A program made the translations under genes and the position numbers. The notes beneath the pieces are model-generated. The model was given only the letters and a program-made list of their open reading frames with translations, did no database searches and had not been told where the DNA came from. Below, piece after piece: positions 9,537 through 20,864 of a stretch of 64,000 bases of DNA (within the stretch, counting starts at the first letter, position 1; every line of letters starts with the position of its first letter). Source of the DNA: Mycosarcoma maydis (Eukaryota; Basidiomycota; Ustilaginomycetes; Ustilaginales); contig NC_026479.1 in assembly GCF_000328475.2 (NCBI RefSeq), positions 1,674,001 to 1,738,000 on the forward strand, in the 5' to 3' direction.

Positions 9537-12311
9537 TCACGAGATCATAAATCACGATTCAGTGAGGTTTCGATATGTTAGGGCGACACGACACACAGCT
9601 GACCGAATTGATTTACGATTTCATTCGATCCCCCACATTGAGGGGCTGCTTCTTGGGAACCGAGGCAATCGCTGCGCAGTGATGTCATCACCAGCACTAC
9701 AAGCACTAGTTCTTGACTCACCATTCGCAAAATCTGGAATCCCTTCTCGTCGATCCTCGCCAAACCAATTTCGCAATCACGAATCGCAATCGTGAATCGT
9801 GAATGTGAGAGCATCGATTTCCTTTCCATAACGTTGTCTGCTGAGCAGGGACTCGCAATCGTGGCTAACCACTCGTCTCGACACCATGGTAAAACAGAAG
9901 CATTTCGCTGGAGCCCATGCTATTGCGAAGTAACATTGACTGCCATAAGAACGAGATGTTACAAGTCGAAAGCGAGAAGCCAACTTTGACATAAGATTAG
10001 TATGCAGGTGTCGTCCACATCAACGGCATTTGCGAAGACGATTTTGAAAGTGTTTGATGGGTTCTGAGAGGAGCTAGCTGTTCTTAGCCGGGCGGGAATT
10101 TGTCGTGATACCCGCCTGTACGCATATAAGTTGACCATGTCCATTCGGCCTCGGGGTTCTTGGACGAATCTGTCATGTTTATATTCAAGATCACATTGTC
10201 TTTGAACATGCAACCAGCGCAAGCAGATCACTGATCGGAGGAATGGCTCTACCGACAAGCTGAGCGAATCGTCGTTGCCACCGTTCGTGATTCCTGATCT
10301 CTGACGAGCTTACAGCAGCCAGAAATCGGCGTCGGAGGTCAATTCGGAAAGGTTTGGAGACAGTGCACCCTGCAGAAACAAACAAATTCGATCGCGTCCA
10401 ATTTTCAGGCACGTTGACAGTCTACTCTCGGGTCTGATGGGGCTGTTGCGAATTTCCAAGAATATTAATCAGACCAGAGGAGATGTACCCAGACTTTCTT
10501 CTCTTCTCGTACCCTTTTGCGCCCACGCTGGTCTGTCGTGTTTTACGGAAGAATCTATGCCTGATTGTCTCACAAGCTGCGTCGTTCGATTTCAGGAGAC
10601 CTGTCATTTTTCTGTCGACTCTCCGCGCTTGGCTGTTATAGCGACTCAGAAATGGTGGAGGTATCTCGCGCTCCGAACTGGCTGCCTCCGATGTAGCAGT
10701 CCGTCTTGGTCTCAGTAGCTGACAAGCGACGTCCTCCCTATCGACTTATCTTAGTCTGGCAGCGATGGCGAATATGCATAGACTCCGATGCGCGGCTCCT
10801 GCCTTCACGATCCATCGAGGCTTTCGGAAATCTGTACAGCAAGGTATGCACTCGGCAAAGGCCGAATCAAGTCGACCATCGCATTGTTACTAAAAGCACT
10901 GCGGATGAGTGATTCCGGTGCATATCACGAGTTTGAAAGCCTGCAACCCTGACGATCGTCGCTGGCTATAAACCCTTTCGTCTGAAGCTCGCTCGTCACA
11001 TGCCCACCTATGACGCTTACATATCGAACAACCTTCGAAGCTTCGAGTGCCTGTCTCAGAGTTGGAGCCTCAGATGCTAGTCGATATCTATCGTGGTACT
11101 GTACATGGCAATCGAATCTCGTAGATGCGCTCGCCTCCGATCGAGACTAGCTTGCGCAGTTGACGTTATACGGATTATTACAGCTCGGCCTTGTTGTCAC
11201 AGCTTCTCTGTTCAGGTAAACTTCTGCTCAGGTGAACTTGATAGCGCTGACGTGTGTGATTGTGTGATTGTGTGATTGTGTGGTTGTGTGTGGATTGCGC
11301 TGGAAAGAACCGTGTAAGCACGCTCACGTCGCGCACAATCACGAATCACGTCGGTTTGCTTGCAGACACGGGACAATCCTTTGAGTGTGTAGCGAACTTT
11401 GGATAATTGGCCAGCCTGGTTGAACTTTTCTACAGATCGTCGCAGCGCCTCTTGCAGGGTTCAGGCGTTGGATCAGCGAATTTGCTCGAAATTCAAGAAG
11501 AGAAAGAAAGAGAGCTGCAAGCCTTTCCGACTGCGATCCTGTGTGCACCCAGAAAGGGAAGCTGCTAAGAAAGGTGTAAATAACCCTATCCGGATCGAGG
11601 CTCTGCCCGTAGCACCATGCCGTTCTATACGGCCAAACAAAATGAGGCGGAAACATACGGTCCTTACCACGACGATGGTGCGGCCTCGGTATCATGCCAG
11701 TCTATCCGTTCCGATGACGTTTTGCGCTTGGTTCAGCACGGATGTGGTTCTAAGCTTGCGGTCAGTCGACCTCCGCATGTGTAGTGAGATGCTGTTGGGT
11801 GCTTGATCTTTGGAATTTGCCACCGTAACATAAGCTTGGCACACGCCAGAGAACAGATTATTGAATCCACGGTGCTAGAAACGGTCGGGGTAGCCAAGGT
11901 TGCCGTGAAAAGCGGACATCCGCGCCTTGGTCCGGAGAATGGTCATTTGCGTTTTTGGCCGACAAACTAGGCAATGACACGCAGCCGACAGGAGATGACG
12001 ATTCTGAGCCTTCATTTGGCAACTTCTGCCGCCTGTTCAGGGTTGCGAGTTGAGAGTGGCTTTACTATTGCCTCTCCAGTCGCTGTGCTTTGGGGAAACA
12101 AATACGTTTGTAAGCCCAATTAGAAACCATCAGTACGCGCGGGTTCAGCGAGGTTCAACTCCGGGTCGCAAGCCCAAGCAACGCCAACGATCAAGGAAAA
12201 AGACTTGTTTGGATATTAACCACAAACAAGTATTCACAAATCGTGATTCTGAATTTCTTGTTCAAAAACAAAACACAAAGCGGAAAAAATGATCCGCAAG
12301 GGTTCGAGGTG

Positions 12312-12437
<126 letters not shown>

Positions 12438-13970
12438 GAGAGAGCTGTGAGAGGCGATTGCGACATTCTGCGTTAGCTATGCATTGGCACGGCGTTGCCC
12501 TAGATCTCGCCTATCTCGGAGTATGAATAGCCAAGCTTGGCCAAGAATAGAGGCGGTTGCCGTCCAGCATCTTGCTCTCATGCTCCGCTAATTTCTCGAT
12601 CGAGGTCAGCGGTGGTTAGCGGTGTAGCCTTTTGTCGCCCATCAGTTCCAAAGAAGAGGGGCGACAGGAGTGTTGGGTGGAGATGCAGCATGCTGAGACA
12701 CGACGCTTGGTTGTGTGCGGAGAGGCGACAACATCCCACGAGACTGAGTAACCAACTTCCCACACGAGCTCTCTGACTGCAAAGAGCAAACATCAAAGCG
12801 GATCAGAAAAGAAAAGCTGAGAGAATCTTCGCGAACAAGGTCGACGATATGGCATAGTGCGTTTCAGCCCTTTCCCGTGGTTTGTATTTAGTGCCACCGT
12901 CACGTCAGCGCCTGCTCTCTGCCAGGCTGGCTGTATGTCTAATGAAACGTGTCCCTGAGACAACCCAACACGCTTTCTGAGCCATCCACGATTGTGAGAA
13001 AAAACAACAAAGAAGCATGTCAAGCCGTGAGCATCGGCCAACAAGCCAAGATGGCCAACGAGCCGGCTTAGATGGACAGCATGGAATGGAAGCAGGGAGA
13101 CGTTTACGGAAAAAAGGCTGAGGGCACCGCAGCGCTGGTACTGAGAGAGCAATAGAAGGAAGCGCGCTCTGTGCCAAGATGAGCAGCAGGTAGAGTGCAA
13201 CAATCACAGAATGCGGGTGGCTTCGTAATGCTAGCACATGTCACGCAAAGTCAGATTGATTCACAATTGTCAGCTGTTTGTACGTTTTGCGTGATGAGTA
13301 TTTCACATTTGTCGCTGGGTCGTGTGGGTGGAATTCGTCATACAGTTGTTCCTTTTTTTCTCTTTAAAAACATTTCTGGGCCAGGGTTGTCGAAAGTGGA
13401 AAGCGGGAGCTGCTCGCTTTGATGGTGATGCCAGTGTTGATGCAGTTCAAAAGCTCGACCAGTCTGCCCCTCTGCCTGTGCCCCTGCCTAGGTGCATATG
13501 CGTTGATCGTAACCCTGATCCTGACCCTGCTTCATTTCCTTTTGTTCTCGCTTCTGGGTGCTCAGGCGTCCTGTCAAGAGAGGTAGAGTCGCTTGCTTGG
13601 CTCGGTCCGCATGTGCTGCTACTGCTGCTGCTACTGCGTTCTTTGGGTCGCTTACCTCTCCCAATTACTGGTATAATAGCCAGAAACGTTTCCCGTCTCC
13701 TCGCGTTTGGCGCTGCAGCAGCTGCAATCACGAATCGCTGTCGACTCGGGAGTTCCGAATCCTTCGCTGCGTGCCCTCGTCAATCGTGGCCCAGGGTTTG
13801 ATCTTGCCCCTCCTGCTCCTTGATTCTGCTTTCTCATCCTCATACTCCCCCCTCATCACCCACCCTGTCCAGTAGGCTCCGGCTCTCATCCTTTATCTTT
13901 AGCCTTTCGTTTCGACCACGTCCAGCGCAGAGCAGAACTCGTTAAACCGTCTTTACCCCGACCTTCTGTT

Positions 13971-13992
13971 CTCTCTCTCTCTCTCTCTCTCT
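13971..13992. repeat. CT dinucleotide tract, 11 copies
   Basis: A pure CT run in the pyrimidine-rich region ahead of the RhoGEF gene. Such tracts are common near fungal transcription starts. Confidence 0.9.
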
Positions 13993-14360
13993 TCACACCC
14001 CCTCGTCGACGTTAGCGTGCTCGGCTGAACAAGGTGCTTGTCATATGTACCAGCGTTCCGAATCGCGGTAACATCACACCGACGATTGGTAACCACGCTT
14101 CGTAGCTGCTTCTCGATTCGCGCGTCACTCGAATCGCATACCCAAATTTGCTCCATATATACCCATCTGTCAGCCCGGACTGTCCGACAATTTCTTCGAG
14201 CGTATCATCTAGCTATCCACGATTTGGCCAACAAGGTGCAGCAAGGCGACTCACTTTAACGCCTTTCTCCTCCGCTGCAGCAACTTGCTGTGCTTCCTCG
14301 CTGCTTTAATCCGAAGCCAAACTCGGGCGACATGCTCGTCTTGACTTGATTAAGCTTTTT

Positions 14361-14384
14361 GCTTTCGCTTTCGCTTTCGCTTTT
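14361..14384. repeat. GCTTTC hexamer array, four copies
   Basis: Three exact copies and one GCTTTT variant lie 380-400 bases before the RhoGEF start codon, inside its probable leader. Confidence 0.85.
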
Positions 14385-14760
14385 GCTTCCGCGTCTCACC
14401 GACTGCATCCTTTCTGCGGATCTACCGACTCAGTGAGGCTCATTGCTTCGATCTGGCTCGATAGCCCATCTAGCAGTGTTCAATTCAGCTCAGTCAAACT
14501 CCTTTCTCTCGGTAAAGCTTGATTTTGCTATCCAAGAGCGGAAGCGCAGAATTGCGTTGCGCATATAGCGTGGCTCTTTGTCCCAGCTTCATCCAAGCGT
14601 TTGACGCTGTGCGCAGACTCGAATCCACTGTGCAGCCCGCGCTCATCAAACCAAAAGTCATTGGCGGCATCTCCGAGCGAGAAACGCATCTTCACTATCG
14701 AGAGCAATCTTTTCGCAGAGGTTGCCTTCGCTACCATCACCACAGCATACCATCACATTC

Positions 14761-17700
14761 ATGACGTCTGCGAACGTCTCCAGCTCCCCTCACCGCCAGG
14801 CTGAGCCGGCGACCATGATGCTGTCAGCGACATCGGCTGCACCGACGTCTATGCCGCCAATCACCACAGAAAGCATCTCGACGGCGGTCGTCTTTCCATC
14901 ATCCAATCGCAGCTCTACAGATGCCTCTGCTGACGATACCAAGGAATTGGTGAGTCGGTCTAGTGGTTCATCTTCCATAGCATCGCCCACAGTATCGACA
15001 CCGCGCGCCACTTCACCCGATCACATCTCACCATTACCTCTGTGCAACAGAGCGGCTTTCCAAGCACCACAGTCGTCTCGCGACAGCTTGGAAGGCCCCG
15101 TCTCTCCATCCTCGGACTCCACCGTTCCCGCTTTCATGGCCGGCCTCGCCCTCCAAGTGCAATCGGCCGTCTCGCGAAACGTCACTGGTCCCCTGGTTCA
15201 GGTCCTCACCGATGCCGAGGAAGCCTCAGCTCTTCAAACCAATGCAGCACATAACGACTCGTTGAAAGGCTGCTCACACTCTCAGAGCACTACGCTAGCT
15301 CGACAAGGATCTGGGGGCACTGTTTACGACGATGCGCTCTGCTCACCTGAGCTAGCACCTATCAGTGACACAGCACATTCGCCTCTTTCTGGCATGATCA
15401 GCAGTACCAGCGAAGAAGCCATTGATGCAGCTCTGGGCTCTGCTTTGCGCACCCCAGCAATGGACTCCCCGCTCCTTCCACTTTTGGCACCAAAGCTCCA
15501 AGAAGCTGACAGCAGTAGCAGTGACGGCAGCGGCACCGACACTTCGACGACTCAGACCGACATCAGCCGTACTCCTTCCACTTCCACCACAGGCTCCAGT
15601 CACGCTGGCAGTCTCGATACCGCCATTAGCTCAGTCGCTTCAGGCACCGGTTTCGAAAGCAGCTACAAGTCACACGTCGACGATTCTTCCGCCGATACCC
15701 TTCGCGTCGACGTTGCAGGCTACGATCCAAGCCTCCAGCCGAACCAAGCATCTCCGGTCTCGGTGATATCCGAGGGCGACGCCGTCTTGCTCGAATACCC
15801 TGACCTTGTCGAGGGCGGAACAGCGGATACCAGTGTTGTCGAAGCAAAGTACACGACGGCCAAGGTTCGTCGCTACGCGGCTTTACTGGAGCTGATTGAC
15901 ACGGAGCGTAACTATGCCGACGATCTGGCCACGCTCGTTCTGGTCTTCTTTGACAATATCTGCATGATGCCCTTCTTCAACGATCAGCCTGCCCGTCAGG
16001 CTTTGGTTATGAGAAATTCGGAAGATCTGCTGCGCACCCATCAGAAATTGTCGGCCAAACTCGACGGCATCCTGGTCGACCTCGGTCTTCGAAGAACCGG
16101 GCCGCACCAACACCTTGAGGACGAGAGGTCCGAGCTCGAAAAGGCCCTCAGCCCTCAGGCTGATGAGGCTGTCGTCCGTGTGGCCAAGCTTTTCAATCAG
16201 ATGATGCCTTCGCTCCAGTGCTACAAGGCTTTCTGCTCGCGTCACGGCGAAGCTCTTGCTTTGATTCGCGAAGCCGAGAAGCGACATGCCGACTGGGACG
16301 CTTTCGAGAGGCACTGTGCCGACATCCTCAAGCTCACAAGGCTTCCGCAATGGGGCGCCTCGCGCCCACATTCGGGCACCAACACACCCAGTATGTCTGC
16401 CATCAGTCCAGCATCGTACTTTACATCCATGTCTGCCGCCAACTCCTCGAACCTTTCTTCGGGATCCACCTCGACCTTCACCGCTGGCACAAACTCCAAC
16501 CTCGGCAGTACCTCCACCACAACTGGCTGGGCTTCTAGTGCCATACGCCGAAACTCTTCTCGATTGCTGTTCAGAGACTTCCTCATCAAGCCCATCCAAC
16601 GACTGTGCCTATATCCACTCGTGCTGCAAACATTGCAGAAGCACAGCTCCTCAACGGGCGATTCGGTCGAAGAGCTTGCACTCGCCATTTCCCTCATGCG
16701 CGAGGTTGCGGATCAAGTGGATGAGGCAGGGAAGCGTCGAGAGTCGGAACTCCGTGCCGACCTCATCTCATCGCGCATTGAGCCAAACCAGGGCATCACA
16801 TCGTCGTTCCTCAAATCTCTGGCCGATTGCCAGCTGTCAGGTACGCTCGACGTCTTGTACCACCACCGCGTGTTGAACCCGCTCGTGGCGCCTCTGCGCT
16901 TCAAGTACTTTGGCGTCTTCATCTACCACAGCTTCCTGATCATGGTCAAGGTTCGCAAGAATTCGACCTACGAATGCCGACACTGGTTTCCTCTTTGGGC
17001 CGCACGCCTTTCCAACATGGAAGACGAGAGGAACTTGATTCCCAACTCTTTCCGCCTGTCCGTCAAGGAGCACCACTTTGAACTTGCTGCATCGAACGCA
17101 AAGGAAAGGCAGCTTTGGATCGACGTTCTCTCGCTCGCCATTTCCCGCTCTACTTTCTCTCCGCCGGGCTCCGAGGCAGCTTTCCCCTGCAGCCTCTACT
17201 TTGGCGATGCGACCGATGGCGAGCTGCTCGAAGCCTCCGAGGCACCAACACCAAATGCCATTCGACCCTCGGAGTTCCAGGGCTACTTTGATTCTTCCAA
17301 GTCCAGCACGGCTGATCCCTTGATGGAGTTCCTGGCGATGCACGCTGCAGGGGCGGCGCAAGCTACAAGTTCAAACCAGAAGGGCCAGCGCTCATCATCC
17401 GGACCCTGGATGCCCACCGAGATCTTGCTACGACATGCTTCGCCCAACTCCCGAGCTATCGTGGACCGTGGCATGATCTTATCGGATTCAGTCATCTCTT
17501 CCCGTCTCGCTCGAGACGGAGGCGCTCTTTCGACCTTGTACGCAGCTTCTGGATCCGGCCTCGGATCCGCCGTTGGTTCCTCGCTAGGCCTGAGCCGCCT
17601 TTCAGCAAAGGAGACATCCACCGTCAAAATCCAGCGCCGTAAGAGTTGTGCCGGCCTGCTCGAGAACCCCGAGGCTGAGGAGGACGCCAACAATCTTGTG

Positions 17701-19053
17701 TTCACCGCCGAGTTTGTGCAGCCAAGCTCGCGCTCGCGTTCCTCGACAAAGGTACAGGCCGACGCGCTGCTTGACCGAGAGGGATGGAAATCGTCTCTAC
17801 TCAAGAAGGCCAACAGGGTACGACCAGCCAGCATCTTTGCACCGACGGGACTCAATGTCAACACGGACCTCGGCAGTCCGACCTGGGGTCCCGGCTCTGC
17901 CTCGACGCCTACCTCGCCTACCACAGCCAACCGCGACCTTGCTGTGCACGAGTTTGGAAGCTTTGGCATCGCCGGCCCGACGCAGTCGAGCTCGAACCCA
18001 CGACTTACTTTGTCCAAGCCTGCGACCGGATCAGCTTCTTACTCGCTCACCTCGTCTCCTGTCGCTTGGTGTGACTCCGCCGCCAACTCATCCAACAACC
18101 TGCGAGCTTCGGTTTCTTCTCTGCCTCCTCGGTCTCGCGGCAGCTTCTACGGCATGAGGGACTCTCTCACCATGACGTTTGGTCGGAGATCTCGGACTCA
18201 CTCAGCCGAAGCTGGTCTCGGCGATGCTTATCCCGTGACTGACTTTGGCGCAAGGTCGGCACTTTCTTCAGCAAATGTGTCGCCGATGGTCAGCATGCAG
18301 GAGCTGCCCCATGCGGTCTCGACTGACACTGCAGCAACGCGACGACCTCCGGCGGACGAAGTGCACCTGCAGCAACAGCAAAGTGCACGCTTCAGCGGTC
18401 GATCACGCACCAACTCTATCTCGTCGGTGACAGGCTCGCTTCGCCGGGTATTCACAACTACATCCCTGGTTGCGCTTAACCACAAGCGCACACAGACAGA
18501 TATTGTCAAGTCGATCGGAGGCTCGGTACAGGCCGAGAGACAGCTGGTAACGGACGGACTAGTGAGACCGCTCACCGAATTTGCGCAGTCCACGACCACG
18601 GAGCATTCAGGGACTTCGCCCCGCAAGAGCGGCCAAGGCACTCTGCGAAGGTCCAGGACGATGCTCAACTATTCCAAGAACTGGTTCCGCGCGTCTGCAG
18701 CCGCCAATGTCGTCGAGCGCGTCCATGCCGAAGCTGTTGCGCCTGCACAGGGCCTGTCATGGCAAAGACATGCGCCGCTGACGAGCGTTGCAACAACCTC
18801 GACGAGCCCCGACTTTAACGTAGCTGAGGAAGCGCACAGGCCATTGCGCACCAGCAGCGCACCCGTGACGCACCAAAACGCAGTGCATCCCGAGAGTTTT
18901 CGAAGGGCATCGGATACTCAGCTGACCACGATCGCCGAGCAGCACAGAGAATCGGGTGATGTGGGAGGTCGAAGAGCTTCCAAGGGCTTTAACCCTCTCA
19001 GATTCTTGCAGAACAATCGACTCTCGCCGATTCCTTCGCAGACTGCGCGTTGA
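14761..19053 (+). CDS. Dbl-family Rho guanine-nucleotide exchange factor (DH-PH)
   Basis: The 1430-residue product has a Ser/Thr-rich disordered N-terminus, then a DH domain from about residue 369 (YAALLELIDTERNYADDLATL). The last DH helix block is near 600-630 (FRDFLIKPIQRLCLYPLVLQ). A PH-like domain follows at about 690-800, with a KERQLWIDVLSLAI helix at its end. DH-PH proteins load GTP onto Rho, Rac or Cdc42 and steer actin, polarity and wall synthesis; the target GTPase here is unknown. The DH domain is interrupted at about 535-600 by a Ser/Thr/Asn/Gly-rich insertion. The C-terminal 600 residues are disordered and rich in Ser, with RRxS-type sites that could be phosphorylated. I use the ATG at 14761 (MTSANVSS); another in-frame Met pair follows at residues 19-20. 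No intron is seen. A pyrimidine-rich leader precedes it. Confidence 0.88.
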   Translation: MTSANVSSSPHRQAEPATMMLSATSAAPTSMPPITTESISTAVVFPSSNRSSTDASADDTKELVSRSSGSSSIASPTVSTPRATSPDHISPLPLCNRAAFQAPQSSRDSLEGPVSPSSDSTVPAFMAGLALQVQSAVSRNVTGPLVQVLTDAEEASALQTNAAHNDSLKGCSHSQSTTLARQGSGGTVYDDALCSPELAPISDTAHSPLSGMISSTSEEAIDAALGSALRTPAMDSPLLPLLAPKLQEADSSSSDGSGTDTSTTQTDISRTPSTSTTGSSHAGSLDTAISSVASGTGFESSYKSHVDDSSADTLRVDVAGYDPSLQPNQASPVSVISEGDAVLLEYPDLVEGGTADTSVVEAKYTTAKVRRYAALLELIDTERNYADDLATLVLVFFDNICMMPFFNDQPARQALVMRNSEDLLRTHQKLSAKLDGILVDLGLRRTGPHQHLEDERSELEKALSPQADEAVVRVAKLFNQMMPSLQCYKAFCSRHGEALALIREAEKRHADWDAFERHCADILKLTRLPQWGASRPHSGTNTPSMSAISPASYFTSMSAANSSNLSSGSTSTFTAGTNSNLGSTSTTTGWASSAIRRNSSRLLFRDFLIKPIQRLCLYPLVLQTLQKHSSSTGDSVEELALAISLMREVADQVDEAGKRRESELRADLISSRIEPNQGITSSFLKSLADCQLSGTLDVLYHHRVLNPLVAPLRFKYFGVFIYHSFLIMVKVRKNSTYECRHWFPLWAARLSNMEDERNLIPNSFRLSVKEHHFELAASNAKERQLWIDVLSLAISRSTFSPPGSEAAFPCSLYFGDATDGELLEASEAPTPNAIRPSEFQGYFDSSKSSTADPLMEFLAMHAAGAAQATSSNQKGQRSSSGPWMPTEILLRHASPNSRAIVDRGMILSDSVISSRLARDGGALSTLYAASGSGLGSAVGSSLGLSRLSAKETSTVKIQRRKSCAGLLENPEAEEDANNLVFTAEFVQPSSRSRSSTKVQADALLDREGWKSSLLKKANRVRPASIFAPTGLNVNTDLGSPTWGPGSASTPTSPTTANRDLAVHEFGSFGIAGPTQSSSNPRLTLSKPATGSASYSLTSSPVAWCDSAANSSNNLRASVSSLPPRSRGSFYGMRDSLTMTFGRRSRTHSAEAGLGDAYPVTDFGARSALSSANVSPMVSMQELPHAVSTDTAATRRPPADEVHLQQQQSARFSGRSRTNSISSVTGSLRRVFTTTSLVALNHKRTQTDIVKSIGGSVQAERQLVTDGLVRPLTEFAQSTTTEHSGTSPRKSGQGTLRRSRTMLNYSKNWFRASAAANVVERVHAEAVAPAQGLSWQRHAPLTSVATTSTSPDFNVAEEAHRPLRTSSAPVTHQNAVHPESFRRASDTQLTTIAEQHRESGDVGGRRASKGFNPLRFLQNNRLSPIPSQTAR

Positions 19054-19760
19054 GTCGTCCCAGTATGCGTGCATCCACGATCATCATTTTACCATGTTAG
19101 CTTGCAGCATTTTATCTTGTTTCTTCGCTTTTCCTTCCCCTTGCACACACGTCTCTCTGCTCATCTGTATTTTTGCTCGACCATCCGCCCATCTGTGCCA
19201 AGCTAGCTAGCTAGCTAGCGAAATTGCTTCTTGGTTCGTTTATCTTTGCCAGATGTGTCTCACGATTGTTGTAGTGGATACACGGATTACGATTGGTGAT
19301 CTTTGCTCGATGTGGTGAGAGGAGAGCGAGAGAGGGGAGCTTGTGAGCAATGAATGGATGCTTGAACTCAGCGAGTCGTGAGTTCCGCGATTTTCTGTTA
19401 ATACTTTATTGGTGATTGGGACTTTTCTGTTAATATTCAGACGAACCTTCTCCACACGACGTTTGTGCTGCCTCGAATACAGATATTACATGTACACACT
19501 TGAATGCGCAATGCAAAGAGTCGTCGATGGATGCATTACAGAAGAGGGGCTCTGGTACGCAGACCAGTACATGTAACTAGTCTGCGACAGCTATACGCGG
19601 TGTAAGTTAGAGCGAACGAGGATTTAGACACACCGGTGTCTCTCGTGCGAGAGGAACTTACGCGAGACAAGAGTGTGGAAGCAGTGAGACCAGAACCTCG
19701 ACGTCTGAGCTTCACATCATACAATCGACAGACAACGAACGAGTTGGACCAGCACGGGCG
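19054..19760. other. Intergenic, with AGCT repeat at 19201-19219
   Basis: Downstream flank of the RhoGEF gene and upstream flank of IMP1. It contains a short AGCT tandem repeat, a duplicated word TTTTCTGTTAATA near 19393 and 19424, and no supported gene. Confidence 0.5.
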
Positions 19761-20702
19761 ATGTCGCACTTGGGTGCGCAAACACGGGGGTGGACCTCGA
19801 TGTTTCGACGACGACGATGGATCAGCAAAGCCGCCTACACATCCGCTGTGACACTGCAAATAGCATGTACGATTCATTTGATCAACGAACATGCGTTTGA
19901 AATCCGAAACTCGACTGGAGCATCAATGCTGCCCACCCTAGCACCTGAAGGTGATTTCTTGCTCCAACTTCGACTGCCGTTTGGTCGCTTGCTCTCATCA
20001 GTGCGCGAAGGCTTGAGACCGTCGAACAGTGGAGTGGAGGAGGCCGAGGCGCATCCGTATCGGGGCAAGCCGAGGATAGGCGGGTCGATGTTCTCCAAAG
20101 CGGATCAGGCGCAGGGAACCGGGCTGAAGGTGGGCGATTTGGTGGTTGCATTAAGCCCGTTTGATGCGAGTCGAGCGGTGTGCAAGAGGGTGATCGGTTT
20201 GCCAGGAGATACGGTCGCACTGGATCCAAGGATGAGGCCCTTACCAATGGAGGCATGGAGAGGACAGGCCAAAGTGACCAGTCAAGCGACCGACAAACGT
20301 AGCGATGATCAAGTACTGGATAGCAAGCTCGTCAAGTTTCAAGATGTGCTCGAAACCGTCGGCAGGCAGCCAGCATCGTCGCGAAGCACTAGTGTCGATG
20401 AATCACCAATCGACCTGCTTAAAAGCATGGACACCGACGCTGACGCTTCGAGCGACACGCACCGCCACAACACAGTCGCATCCACAGATGTGGTGCAAAA
20501 CACGTACGTGCGATCCAAAGGCGACGTGCAGTACGTCACCGTCCCCCTAGGTCACGTCTGGTTAGCAGGAGACAACATGGCCAATTCGACCGATAGCAGA
20601 CACTACGGACCAGTCCCACTGGGCATGGTGCGCGGAAAGGTGTTGGCGAGGGTCTATCCGAACCCAAGATGGCTCGGAAGCAATCTGACGTACGTCGACT
20701 GA
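19761..20702 (+). CDS. IMP1: Mitochondrial inner membrane protease subunit 1 (signal peptidase I family)
   Basis: The 313-residue product has one N-terminal membrane span (about 24-40). The catalytic serine is Ser55 in GASMLPTL and the catalytic lysine is Lys142 in CKRVIGLPGD, the Ser-Lys dyad of family S26. The C-terminal signature GHVWLAGDNMANSTDSRHYG follows, and VPLGMVRGK completes the fold. IMP1 removes sorting signals from proteins delivered to the intermembrane space. The segment HLINEHAFEIRN before the serine and GDLVVALSPFD before the lysine favour IMP1 over IMP2; the PRW near the end is slightly IMP2-like. It is longer than usual (yeast IMP1 is about 190 residues) because of hydrophilic insertions at about 78-120 and 160-245. 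It converges on the cis-prenyltransferase gene with a gap of about 160 bases. Confidence 0.9.
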   Translation: MSHLGAQTRGWTSMFRRRRWISKAAYTSAVTLQIACTIHLINEHAFEIRNSTGASMLPTLAPEGDFLLQLRLPFGRLLSSVREGLRPSNSGVEEAEAHPYRGKPRIGGSMFSKADQAQGTGLKVGDLVVALSPFDASRAVCKRVIGLPGDTVALDPRMRPLPMEAWRGQAKVTSQATDKRSDDQVLDSKLVKFQDVLETVGRQPASSRSTSVDESPIDLLKSMDTDADASSDTHRHNTVASTDVVQNTYVRSKGDVQYVTVPLGHVWLAGDNMANSTDSRHYGPVPLGMVRGKVLARVYPNPRWLGSNLTYVD

Positions 20703-20864
20703 AACTGAAACTGAAACCGGGCAACGCAAGACGGTCCAATGTGGCAAAGGGTATATTATAGGATGGGGGGTTTGCGCGTGGGTTTGTAAGAACATGCGAT
20801 GTAAAAAGAAGGACATGGACGCGAGACTGGAAGAGCACAGTGGAAGCGACATGCACACCGTCGT

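Noticed and set aside
10960..11080. TATA-like CTATAAAC followed by a 26-codon frame starting at 10999
   Set aside because: It is too short, has no signal peptide or homology, and TATA-like words occur by chance in this AT-balanced gap.
17283..18017. 244-codon frame antisense to the RhoGEF
   Set aside because: A shadow of the Ser-rich coding strand with no independent support.
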